Positions 57,363 through 64,000 of a stretch of DNA of 64,000 nucleotides are shown one piece after another. The DNA lies in assembly GCF_000385335.1 (NCBI RefSeq), contig NZ_ARWA01000001.1, positions 1,504,001 to 1,568,000 of the forward strand, written 5' to 3'. Position numbers and translations under genes: made by a program. The notes beneath the pieces are model-generated. The model did not search any database and was not told the DNA's origin. It saw only the letters and a program-made list of their open reading frames with translations. Position 1 is the first letter of the stretch. Every line of letters starts with the position of its first letter. This stretch comes from Methyloferula stellata AR4 (GTDB lineage Bacteria; Pseudomonadota; Alphaproteobacteria; Rhizobiales; Beijerinckiaceae).

Positions 57363-57848
57363 ATGCTTGAGATCCCGAAAACGCGGTCTGTCCGCCCGGT
57401 TCTACGGGCGACGTTAAGCGCGCGCGTCCTCACCCATGATCTCGATCTCGCCTTGACGACGCTTCTGTTTGCCGATGGCGAATTGCGTGTGCCGCTGGTG
57501 GATAGCCCGGTCGATTCGGCGCTGCGAATCCGAATCGATGCGCGGGACGTCTCGATCGCGCTGTCGCGCCCGATGGACGTCTCGATCACCAATCGCCTGC
57601 CCGGACGGATCGCCGAACTGGTGCCTTTGTCGCCGCCTTATGTGCGGGCGACCTGCGATCTCGGGATGACGCAGATCCACGCCTTGATCATGCGCGAATC
57701 GGTCGACCGGCTGGCACTCGTGCCCGGCCTCAGAATATGGGTGATGATCAAGGCGGCGGCGATTGCCGGCGCCGATCTCAGCCCAGATCTCGCGCCCCGC
57801 CCACGGCCCTGGCCTTTACGTCGAAAGTCCAGTCAAGAGACTGCGTGA
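57363..57848 (+). CDS. Free-standing ModC-type TOBE (molybdate-binding) domain protein
   Basis: 161 residues that read like the last third of the molybdate ABC ATPase ModC: LSARVLTHDLDLALTTLLFADGELRVPLVDSPVDSALRIRIDARDVSIALSRPMDVSITNRLPGRIAELV, ending DLGMTQIHALIMRESVDRLALVPGLRIWVMIKAAAI. There is no Walker A, signature or Walker B motif, and only 30 bases separate it from modD, so no ATPase part is hidden upstream. It has its own GAGGAG ribosome binding site and an intact frame, so it looks like a real gene rather than decay. Its last 71 bases overlap the end of the modE-like gene on the other strand. It may store or sense molybdate. Confidence 0.85.
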   Translation: MLEIPKTRSVRPVLRATLSARVLTHDLDLALTTLLFADGELRVPLVDSPVDSALRIRIDARDVSIALSRPMDVSITNRLPGRIAELVPLSPPYVRATCDLGMTQIHALIMRESVDRLALVPGLRIWVMIKAAAIAGADLSPDLAPRPRPWPLRRKSSQETA

Positions 57849-58185
57849 GTTCGTCGAGCGACTTGCGAGCCGAATTGGCGGCATGACGCTCGATCGACCG
57901 GTAAAGCGCGACGAGCCTCTCGCCGAAAGAGGTGATCTCCGCGCCGCCGCCGCGACGCCCCGGAAAGGTGGCGATCACCGGGCTCTCGAAAGTGCGGTTC
58001 AAGGCGTCGACGACCAGCCAGCATTTGCGATAGGAGAGCCCGAGTGCGCGGCTCGCGCCGATGATCGAACGCTCGACGCGGATCGCCTCGATCAGGCTCA
58101 GATCTTCCGGCGTGAAAGAACCGCCGTTCGGCAAATGAAGATGAATGGCGACATGCGCGACTTCTGGACTATCTTTTTTTAACAT
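57778..58185 (-). CDS. ModE-like regulator, DNA-binding domain only
   Basis: 135 residues. The winged helix-turn-helix of ModE is clear: SFTPEDLSLIEAIRVERSIIGASRALGLSYRKCWLVVDALNRTFESPVIATFPGRRGGGAEITSFGERLVALYRSIE. The C-terminal Mop/TOBE domains of full ModE (about 260 residues) are absent; the protein ends soon after the dimerisation helix. The start ATG is inside a short palindrome AACATATGTT. The gene overlaps the ModC-TOBE gene tail to tail by 71 bases. HTH-only ModE relatives are known, so molybdate sensing may be supplied by a partner or be absent. Confidence 0.9.
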   Translation of the reverse strand: MLKKDSPEVAHVAIHLHLPNGGSFTPEDLSLIEAIRVERSIIGASRALGLSYRKCWLVVDALNRTFESPVIATFPGRRGGGAEITSFGERLVALYRSIERHAANSARKSLDELTQSLDWTFDVKARAVGGARDLG

Positions 58186-58341
58186 ATGTTCCCTCCCGCT
58201 GCAGATGAGAGCGTGACGGCATCGAATTTGGTCGCGCTGACACTTTATGCCTTAGGTGCGCGCATGGTCTTAGGCTCGCAAAAGCCGGACCGGCCTTGCT
58301 AATCCAAGACCTAGCACGAATAGGTTGAGCAAATCCTGTGT

Positions 58342-59211
58342 TCATTGATAGAGCGGGGCGTGCCGCACAAGACCGTGCTGGTTTTCATAGATTTCAACAG
58401 CCCGCCGCGTTGCCGCGGCGATCTGCCGGGGCCGGTCGTCGATGCCGGTCCATTTCGCTGCGCGTCCGCTGCGCGGGTCGATCTCGATGAGCTTGGCGCA
58501 GGCCGGCACTTCGGTGCCGTCGCGCACCAAGCCGCGCAGGACGCCGTCGATCGGCGCCCGAACCGGATCGCCCTCGTGATGCCCGACCACGACGCCCTTA
58601 TAGACGCGCACGCCGATGTCGAGCGATGTCCGCCAGCGGCCTTCCATATCGGCGCGCATGAAGCGCTCGCCGCCGGTATCGCCGAGATTTATGCTGCGGC
58701 CATCCGCGGGTTCGGTGATGCCGCTCGTCAATATGGTGCCATTGAGGCCCGGCTTGGTTTCGACGGCGATGTCGCAATTGCCATGCACGAAAAAGCCAGG
58801 GCCCAATCCGACCGCGATTTTGGCGAGCCCGCGCAAATCGGGTTTTTCGGCATGTTTCTGCATGCGGGCATCGACGAGAATGTCGATCGATCCAAGAACG
58901 AGAAGTTCGGTCAGGCCGAGCCATGTAATGGCAACGCGATCGGGCCGGGCGAAGACCTGAAATGCCTCCAGGATGAAATCGATGCGATGGGCGGCTACGC
59001 CTTCGAGTTGGGCCGGATCGCCGAACAAGGCATCGTGAAAAGCCATGCCGCGGCGCAAGACGGGCGGCAGAGGATCATAGGAGAGAATGACGTCCCAGCC
59101 GGTTTTGCGCAGCAAAACCGCGACGGCGGAGGCGATCTCATTGGTCCCAAGCACGACTGCGAGGCGGCGGCGAAGCGGCAGTCTTTGAGCAAGGCCAATG
59201 GAGCGGTGCAT
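58342..59211 (-). CDS. YqeB/EF2563-like molybdenum hydroxylase accessory protein
   Basis: 289 residues. Rossmann-like N-terminal part RLAVVLGTNEIASAVAVLLRKTGWDVILSYDPLPPVLRRGMAF, then DILVDARMQK, AVGLGPGFFVHGNCDIAVETKPG, and a C-terminal PVRAPIDGVLRGLVRDGTEVPACAKLIEIDPR. This matches the EF2563/YqeB family described beside selenium-dependent molybdenum hydroxylases and other Mo enzymes. The usual GAGDLA start motif is replaced by GTNEIA. ATG at 59211 chosen; a TTG at 59235 is in frame. It probably shares a transcript with the modE-like gene, 156 bases downstream. Confidence 0.82.
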   Translation of the reverse strand: MHRSIGLAQRLPLRRRLAVVLGTNEIASAVAVLLRKTGWDVILSYDPLPPVLRRGMAFHDALFGDPAQLEGVAAHRIDFILEAFQVFARPDRVAITWLGLTELLVLGSIDILVDARMQKHAEKPDLRGLAKIAVGLGPGFFVHGNCDIAVETKPGLNGTILTSGITEPADGRSINLGDTGGERFMRADMEGRWRTSLDIGVRVYKGVVVGHHEGDPVRAPIDGVLRGLVRDGTEVPACAKLIEIDPRSGRAAKWTGIDDRPRQIAAATRRAVEIYENQHGLVRHAPLYQ

Positions 59212-59295
59212 GGCGAGAGTCCGTCGGAAGAGCAAATGCGCCAGAAGAATGTTGCGAGGAGAGCCCCTTCAGCACGACTCTCCCCAGCTCAAAAG

Positions 59296-59309
59296 CTATA
59301 TCAATATAG
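59296..59309. promoter_or_regulatory. AT-rich dyad upstream of the YqeB-like gene, possible ModE-type box
   Basis: CTATAT-CA-ATATAG, a perfect short dyad 85 bases upstream of the start at 59211, in an otherwise GC-rich region. ModE boxes are built on TATAT half-sites (CGNTATAT...ATATNACG), but the spacing here is shorter than the known consensus, so this is a weak candidate. Confidence 0.3.
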
Positions 59310-59425
59310 ATATTGCTTTGTCAATTCTCGCCGATCCTGTGACTCATTCTTTTGGCTCTCGCGCTTGACGCGGGGAAAGGAATGGAGAAGCTCTGCCCAG
59401 TCTTTGGTGGACACCGGATAGTGCC

Positions 59426-60550
59426 TTGACCTTTATTTCAATTGTTGCCGCGTTATGGTGGGTTTCTTCCTGCGTTGTTTTTCTCATGTCCTTGATCGGC
59501 GCCGTTCTGCAGCCTTTTGTCCAAAGGCGGCGGGCAACCTGCACGGATCGTCCTGCTGTGTCCTTGATCTTGCCGGTCAAGCTGCTTAATCCCGGATTCG
59601 AACAGGCACAACGCTCGGCGTTCCGGCAAGATTATCCGGATTATGAGATCTTGTTCAGCTCGACCGATAAGCAGTCCCCGGCGCTCGATGTCGTCCACGA
59701 GCTGATCGAGAATTTCCCCGAGCGGCCGGCGCGCATTCTCCAATCCACCGCCAATATGGCGGCGAGCCCCAAGATGAACAATCTCGTGGCGCCTCTTGCG
59801 GCGGCGCGTCACGATGTGATCGTCACCAAGGATTCAAACATCACGCTGGACCCCGATACGATCCAGGCTTTCATGCGCAGTTTCACGCCGGGCGTGGGGC
59901 TTGTTTGCGCCGTGCCTGTGGCGGTTCGCTCCGAAAATTACGCGGCGCAGATCGAAGCGCTTATCGTCAACGCACATGCGCGCGTTCTGCTCATGGTGTC
60001 GATGCTCGGCTGCGGCTTTGGCGTCGGCAAGGTGATGCTGTTCAAGCGCAGCGACCTTGAAAAGCTCGGCGGCATCGACGCCGTCAGCGATACGATCGCC
60101 GAGGATAGCGCGATTGCCAAAGGCTTTGCGAGCCTGGGATTGAAGACGAGATTCGCGCACAAGACGGCGGCGCAGGAAATCGGCCGCCGCAATTTGCATG
60201 AGATTTACGAGCGCCAGGCGCGCTGGGCGGTCATCCGCCGCGCGATGGAGCCTTGGACCTTTCCGCTTGAGCCGATCTATAATTCGCTCGTGACGTCGCT
60301 CGCCGCAGCCTTGGCCGCGCCGTTGATCGGCGTATCGCCGCTGCTTGCAGCGGGCGGTACGCTCGCCCTTTGGTTCGTCGCCGAAATCGGTGTCGCAGCC
60401 GTGAAGGGATGGGAAGTCTCTTTCTGGTCGCCGCTCGCGTTTCTGGGACGCGAGATCTTAAGCCTCATGGCCTGGCTGCATGCTTGGACGACGCGCGATG
60501 TCGTCTGGGCGAACAAGTGCCTGCATGTCTATAATGGCGAACGGCGCTAG
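59426..60550 (+). CDS. GT21-family glycosyltransferase, ceramide glucosyltransferase-like
   Basis: 374 residues. N-terminal membrane helix (IVAALWWVSSCVVFLMSLIGAVL), GT2/GT21 catalytic domain and C-terminal helices. Readable GT21 features: PAVSLILPVKLLNPGFEQAQRSAFRQDYPDYEILF, TKDSNITLDPD, SDTIAEDSAIAK, and the (Q/R)xxRW motif as RQARW. These are the D1, D2, D3, RxxRW elements of ceramide glucosyltransferases. HpnI-type hopanoid enzymes are the main alternative. The start is a TTG at 59426; no ATG fits. Converges on a fatty acid hydroxylase gene. Confidence 0.85.
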   Translation: MTFISIVAALWWVSSCVVFLMSLIGAVLQPFVQRRRATCTDRPAVSLILPVKLLNPGFEQAQRSAFRQDYPDYEILFSSTDKQSPALDVVHELIENFPERPARILQSTANMAASPKMNNLVAPLAAARHDVIVTKDSNITLDPDTIQAFMRSFTPGVGLVCAVPVAVRSENYAAQIEALIVNAHARVLLMVSMLGCGFGVGKVMLFKRSDLEKLGGIDAVSDTIAEDSAIAKGFASLGLKTRFAHKTAAQEIGRRNLHEIYERQARWAVIRRAMEPWTFPLEPIYNSLVTSLAAALAAPLIGVSPLLAAGGTLALWFVAEIGVAAVKGWEVSFWSPLAFLGREILSLMAWLHAWTTRDVVWANKCLHVYNGERR

Positions 60551-60623
60551 CGAGCGAAGCAATCCAGGTAACACCAAGCAGTGGCATGGATTGCTTCGTC
60601 GATGCGCTCCTCGCAATGACGAT
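60549..60623. repeat. Dispersed repeat of the GCAATCC type
   Basis: Inverted arms GAAGCAATCCA (60556-60566) and TGGATTGCTTC (60587-60597), followed by GTCGATGCGCTCCTCGCAATGACG. This is a widespread intergenic repeat in Rhizobiales, with the 'TGGATTGCTTCGTCG...CTCGCAATGACG' form. It sits between the convergent glycosyltransferase and hydroxylase genes and may serve as a shared transcript end. Confidence 0.75.
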
Positions 60624-60649
60624 GGAATATTGAGCTCTCTTAATTACGC

Positions 60650-61297
60650 CTAGCTCTTATTCCTGCTGCTACGCTCCGGCGCTTCGAACGCCGTCTTGAA
60701 GATAGTGTCCCACCAGGGCGCACTGACGCCAAACCCGCGCGCAGGGTCGCGGAAATGATGCAGCATATGCGCTCGCCGCATGGCGACGCCGACGCGCGTC
60801 TTGGGCTCGGCATGATGCAGATAGTAATGCGTCATGTCATAGGAGAGGTAGCCGATGAGAAAGCCGGTCAGAACCGGATAGGCGAAGGGCCAGCCGAACA
60901 CCAGCGTGGTGATGACGAAGGCTATTGCCATGATCGGGCCGCTGAGCAGCGGCGGCATGACAAGCCGCAGCGGATCGTTCGGATGAACGTGATGCACGCC
61001 ATGAATGAGAAAATGGATGCGCGCGCCGAACTTTCCCGGAAACTCATAATGAAAAAGGTAACGGTGGCCTAGATATTCGGTGAGGGTCCAGATCAGATAA
61101 CCGAGCAGCACCGCGCCGGCTGCGACCGGTACGGACAGCACTCGGACGCTCAGATAAGAGAGCAAAACCACGATGGGCGTATAGACGAGAAGCGGCATCG
61201 ACCAATGCACGCGGGAGAACTTGTCGAGCAAGTCGTTTTCAAAAAGCCGCGGCGAAGCGCTGAGCATATCTTGTTCACGAGTTCCGGTCTGGCTCAT
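60650..61297 (-). CDS. Fatty acid hydroxylase superfamily membrane protein (FA2H-like)
   Basis: 215 residues with about four helices and the di-iron histidine boxes HRYLFH, HFLIHGVHH, HYYLHH and HMLHH, in the order and spacing of fatty acid 2-hydroxylases (Scs7/FA2H) rather than sterol desaturases. No cytochrome b5 domain, as in bacterial forms. It would add a 2-hydroxyl group to fatty acyl chains, for example of ceramide or lipid A. It converges with the ceramide-glucosyltransferase-like gene, which supports a sphingolipid or glycolipid role; that link is inferred. Confidence 0.88.
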   Translation of the reverse strand: MSQTGTREQDMLSASPRLFENDLLDKFSRVHWSMPLLVYTPIVVLLSYLSVRVLSVPVAAGAVLLGYLIWTLTEYLGHRYLFHYEFPGKFGARIHFLIHGVHHVHPNDPLRLVMPPLLSGPIMAIAFVITTLVFGWPFAYPVLTGFLIGYLSYDMTHYYLHHAEPKTRVGVAMRRAHMLHHFRDPARGFGVSAPWWDTIFKTAFEAPERSSRNKS

Positions 61298-61691
61298 CGG
61301 GTTCTATCCACCTTCGTCGGGAGGCCTTGCATTTGGCATTCAATTTAGCACATCGGCCGCGGAGTGCTAAAATAGAAGACATTTTATCATCGCATTTTTA
61401 CCGTAAGCGATGTCTATCCAATTGTATTCGCTTAGAACTACGGATTGTGGCAGATCGTTCTAGAAGGACGCGATCCAAGCCTCAATCTTTATCACTTTTT
61501 ATTATAATACCATGCCGCCGTTTGATTTGGATCAAGCTGCGACGTCAAGTCAGTATATGCCACTTGCAGGGCGGCCCGTGCGGGCCATGTAAAACAAGCC
61601 CAATAAAGAGCCTTGGCCATGAGATGTAAGTCCATGAGCCGCAGCGACGCTGAATTTCGTTTGATGCGTCTCGCTTATTCTTCCACAAGGA
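61298..61691. other. Intergenic region upstream of glgP
   Basis: 394 bases, AT-richer than the surroundings, with no credible gene. A perfect FixK/FNR-type box lies at 61522-61535. The part next to the hydroxylase gene should hold that gene's promoter. An open frame at 61327-61629 has unnatural composition and is rejected. Confidence 0.6.
61522..61535. promoter_or_regulatory. Perfect FixK/FNR-type box upstream of glgP
   Basis: TTGATTTGGATCAA is an exact TTGAT-N4-ATCAA palindrome, the consensus of FNR/FixK regulators. It lies 157 bases before the first possible glgP start. It could equally serve the divergent hydroxylase gene, whose start is 225 bases away. Confidence 0.6.
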
Positions 61692-64000
61692 ATGAAGAGG
61701 TTTGAGAGATTGGATGTGACACCGATAAGGAAAACCCGCGAGAAAGCGCCACCGTCTGTTGAGCGCCGCCCCGTGGTCGTGCCGCGGCCGGAGGCGCTCC
61801 GGCAGGCAATTCTCGATAAACTCGCTTATGCGCTCGGCAAGGACGTCGCTTCGGCGACCCCGCATGACTGGCTCTTCGCGACAGCGCTGGCCGTTCGCAA
61901 TCATATCGTCGATAGCTGGGTGGCATCAGAGCAGCGCACCGATGAGGCTGGCGGCAAACGCGTCTATTATCTCTCGATTGAATTTCTGATCGGCCGCCTC
62001 TTGTTCGATGGACTGGGAAATCTCGGTCTCACCGAGCCGGTCCGCGAGGCGCTTTCCAGCCTTGGCGTCGATCTCGATGAATTGCGCGCGCTCGAACCCG
62101 ATGCCGCGCTCGGCAATGGCGGCCTTGGCAGGCTTGCCGCCTGTTTCATGGATTCGATGGCAAGCCTGGCGCTGCCCACCTTCGGTTACGGCATTCGCTA
62201 CCAATTCGGATTGTTCAAGCAGATCATCGAAGACGGATGGCAGACGGAAGCCCCGGACCGCTGGCTCGATTTCGGCAATCCTTGGGAGTTCAAGCGGCCG
62301 GAGATCGTCTATCCGATTCATTTCGGCGGCACGGCCGAAGCGATCGAAGCGGAACATGCCAAGCCCGGGGCTTGGTATTATGCGGAGACGATCCTCGCCA
62401 TGGCCTATGATACGCCGATCGTCGGTTGGCGCGGCAAACATGCCAATACGCTGCGGCTCTGGTCGGCGCTGGCAGAAGAGCCGATCGCGCTTGCGACTTT
62501 CAACCAGGGCGATCATTTAGGCGCCATGGCCGCGCGCGACACGGCCGAAGCCATCTCGGATGTGCTTTACCCGAGCGACGACAATCCGGCCGGCGAGGAA
62601 CTGCGCCTGCGCCAGGAGTTCTTCTTCACCTCGGCCTCGTTGCAGGATCTTTTGCAGAGGCACATCGCGACTTTCGGTGACATCGCAAGCCTTCCCGACA
62701 AGGCAGCCATTCATCTCAACGATACGCATCCAGCGCTCGCCGTCGCCGAGCTGATGCGGCTTTTGCTCGACGAGCATCATGTGGCTTGGGAAGAGGCCTG
62801 GCGCATCACGTCGCAGACGCTGAATTACACCAATCATACGCTTTTGCCGGAAGCCTTGGAGACGTGGCCGGTCGCGCTTCTGGCGCGCCTGCTGCCGCGC
62901 CATCTCCAGATTATTTACACGATCAATTACGATCATCTGAAATCTCTGCCCGACGGTTTGAAGGCGCCGGAGTCCATCGCGGCTTTATCCCTCATCGAAG
63001 AGAGAGGCGAGCGGCGCGTCCGTATGGGTCATCTCGCGTTTGTGGGGTCGCGCCGGATCAATGGCGTCTCGGCTCTGCACACCGATCTTCTGCGCCGCAC
63101 GGTCTTTCACGATCTAGATCGGGCCTACCCGGGGCGCATCGTCAATAAGACGAACGGCATTTCGTTTCGCCGCTGGCTGCATGAAGCCAATCCGGCGCTG
63201 ACGAAGCTGCTCGTCGAGACCGTGTCGCCGACGATCCTCGACGATCCTTCGCTCTTGCGCAAGCTCGAGGCTTTCGCGGACGATCCGGCTTTTCATGCAA
63301 AATTGCGCGCGACGCGACTGGCGAACAAGGAGGCTCTTGCAAAACGCATTGGCGCGCGGCTCGATATTCACCTCGATCCGCAGGCGCTCTTCGACGTGCA
63401 TATCAAGCGCATCCATGAATATAAGCGCCAGCTTCTCAACATCATCGAAGCGATCGCGCTCTATCTGGAGATCCTCGATAAGCCCGGCTTCGCTGCTGTG
63501 CCGAGAGTGAAGATTTTCGCGGGCAAGGCGGCGGCAAGCTATTGGCATGCGAAATTGATCATCAAGCTTGCCAATGCCGTCGCCGATGTCGTCAACAAAG
63601 ATCCGCGCATCGGCGACAGGCTGAAACTCGTCTTCGTCCCGAATTATAATGTGAGCATCGCGGAAGCGATCATTCCTGCCACTGATCTCTCCGAGCAGAT
63701 CTCGACCGCCGGGATGGAAGCGTCCGGCACGGGCAATATGAAGCTTGCCTTGAATGGTGCCTTGACGATCGGCACGCTCGACGGCGCCAATGTCGAAATC
63801 CGCGAGCATGTCGCCGCCGACAATATCTTCATCTTCGGCGCGGTGACCGAAGAGATCGCGCAAAAGCGTAAGTCGGGATTCACGGGCGCGGAGGCCAAAG
63901 CGGCTTCCCCGCGTTTGGCGCGCGCGCTCGATGCGATCGCGGCGGGTGTTTTCTCGCCCGACGACAAAGGCAGGTTCAAGCCATTGCTCGATGCAGTGCT
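61692..64000 (+). CDS. glgP: Glycogen phosphorylase, 3' end outside the window
   Basis: At least 769 residues of a GT35 phosphorylase that releases glucose-1-phosphate from glycogen. Motifs: YLSIEFLIGRLL, ALGNGGLGRLAACFMDSMASL, YGIRYQFGLFKQ, IHLNDTHPALAVAELMR, NKTNGISFRRW, HIKRIHEYKRQLLN and the pyridoxal-phosphate site SGTGNMKLALNGALTIG (Lys about 684). The stop codon lies beyond 64000. Start is uncertain: ATG 61692, TTG 61710 (AAGAGG nine bases upstream) or GTG 61716 are all in frame. Preceded by a FixK-type box, suggesting use of glycogen at low oxygen. Confidence 0.95.
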   Translation, partial: MKRFERLDVTPIRKTREKAPPSVERRPVVVPRPEALRQAILDKLAYALGKDVASATPHDWLFATALAVRNHIVDSWVASEQRTDEAGGKRVYYLSIEFLIGRLLFDGLGNLGLTEPVREALSSLGVDLDELRALEPDAALGNGGLGRLAACFMDSMASLALPTFGYGIRYQFGLFKQIIEDGWQTEAPDRWLDFGNPWEFKRPEIVYPIHFGGTAEAIEAEHAKPGAWYYAETILAMAYDTPIVGWRGKHANTLRLWSALAEEPIALATFNQGDHLGAMAARDTAEAISDVLYPSDDNPAGEELRLRQEFFFTSASLQDLLQRHIATFGDIASLPDKAAIHLNDTHPALAVAELMRLLLDEHHVAWEEAWRITSQTLNYTNHTLLPEALETWPVALLARLLPRHLQIIYTINYDHLKSLPDGLKAPESIAALSLIEERGERRVRMGHLAFVGSRRINGVSALHTDLLRRTVFHDLDRAYPGRIVNKTNGISFRRWLHEANPALTKLLVETVSPTILDDPSLLRKLEAFADDPAFHAKLRATRLANKEALAKRIGARLDIHLDPQALFDVHIKRIHEYKRQLLNIIEAIALYLEILDKPGFAAVPRVKIFAGKAAASYWHAKLIIKLANAVADVVNKDPRIGDRLKLVFVPNYNVSIAEAIIPATDLSEQISTAGMEASGTGNMKLALNGALTIGTLDGANVEIREHVAADNIFIFGAVTEEIAQKRKSGFTGAEAKAASPRLARALDAIAAGVFSPDDKGRFKPLLDAV

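Noticed and set aside
58345-59421. 358-codon plus-strand open frame over the YqeB-like gene
   Set aside because: The minus strand carries recognisable motifs (GLGPGF, PVRAPIDGVLRGL); the plus-strand product does not.
61327-61629. 100-codon open frame upstream of glgP
   Set aside because: Composition unlike the neighbours, no ribosome binding site, and it contains the FixK box.

Overview
The window reads as chromosome of a high-GC alphaproteobacterium of the Hyphomicrobiales (Rhizobiales). A Beijerinckiaceae-like methylotroph or diazotroph is a reasonable guess. The grounds are the long rhizobial-type FtsZ, the gene order ftsZ-lpxC-bamD-recN-ligA, CarD, S4-protein and 7Fe-ferredoxin genes beside an rpoH, a phasin, FixK-type TTG-N8-CAA boxes, a CtrA-type TTAA-N7-TTAA box, and intergenic palindromic repeats of the kind scattered through Rhizobiales genomes. 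No phage, IS element, CRISPR array or rRNA was seen. One tRNA is present, tRNA-Arg(CCU).

Layout. 1-4013: phasin, a multi-PAS histidine kinase of the PleC/DivJ/PdhS type behind a CtrA-like box, and a small secreted protein. 4046-11997: two divergent 2-hydroxyacid oxidation operons, lutABC (lactate, minus strand) and glcD-glcE-X-glcF (glycolate, plus strand). X is an unrecognised gene. 12090-13986: a protein joining a histone-H1-like lysine/alanine tail to a malate-synthase-like C-terminal domain, then a DsbA-like isomerase. 14306-34861: the division and cell wall (dcw) cluster mraZ-rsmH-ftsL-ftsI-murE-murF-mraY-murD-ftsW-murG-murC-murB-[membrane GT-C-like gene]-ddl-ftsQ-ftsA-ftsZ, mostly with overlapping start and stop codons. 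35200-42058: lpxC, bamD, recN, a DMT transporter and ligA. 42177-47135: GST, small proteins, a BON-domain protein with a FixK-like box, the tRNA, an SNase-like protein and an M48 protease. 47399-51166: rpoH convergent with carD, fdxA and an S4-domain gene; this CarD carries an H1-like N-terminal tail of more than 300 residues. 51302-54514: a FemAB/CelD-like acyltransferase and an acyl-CoA synthetase. 54851-59211: a molybdenum/tungsten locus. 59426-61297: a GT21 ceramide-glucosyltransferase-like enzyme and a fatty acid hydroxylase, convergent. 61692-64000: glycogen phosphorylase, cut by the window end, with a perfect FixK/FNR box upstream.

Most unusual parts. (1) The Mo/W locus has a TupB-like permease and a TupA-like binding protein that converge tail to tail, ModD, a free-standing ModC-type TOBE domain with its own ribosome binding site but no ATPase, a ModE-like protein reduced to its DNA-binding domain and overlapping the TOBE gene antiparallel, and a YqeB-like Mo-hydroxylase accessory protein. 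No transporter ATPase is in view. (2) Two unrelated genes carry long histone-H1-like basic tails: one attached to a catalytically dead-looking malate synthase C-domain just after the glycolate oxidase genes, the other attached to CarD. (3) A composite palindromic repeat occurs twice in opposite orientation (8591-8729 and 27131-27270). Functional calls rest on reading motifs by eye; no database search was run.
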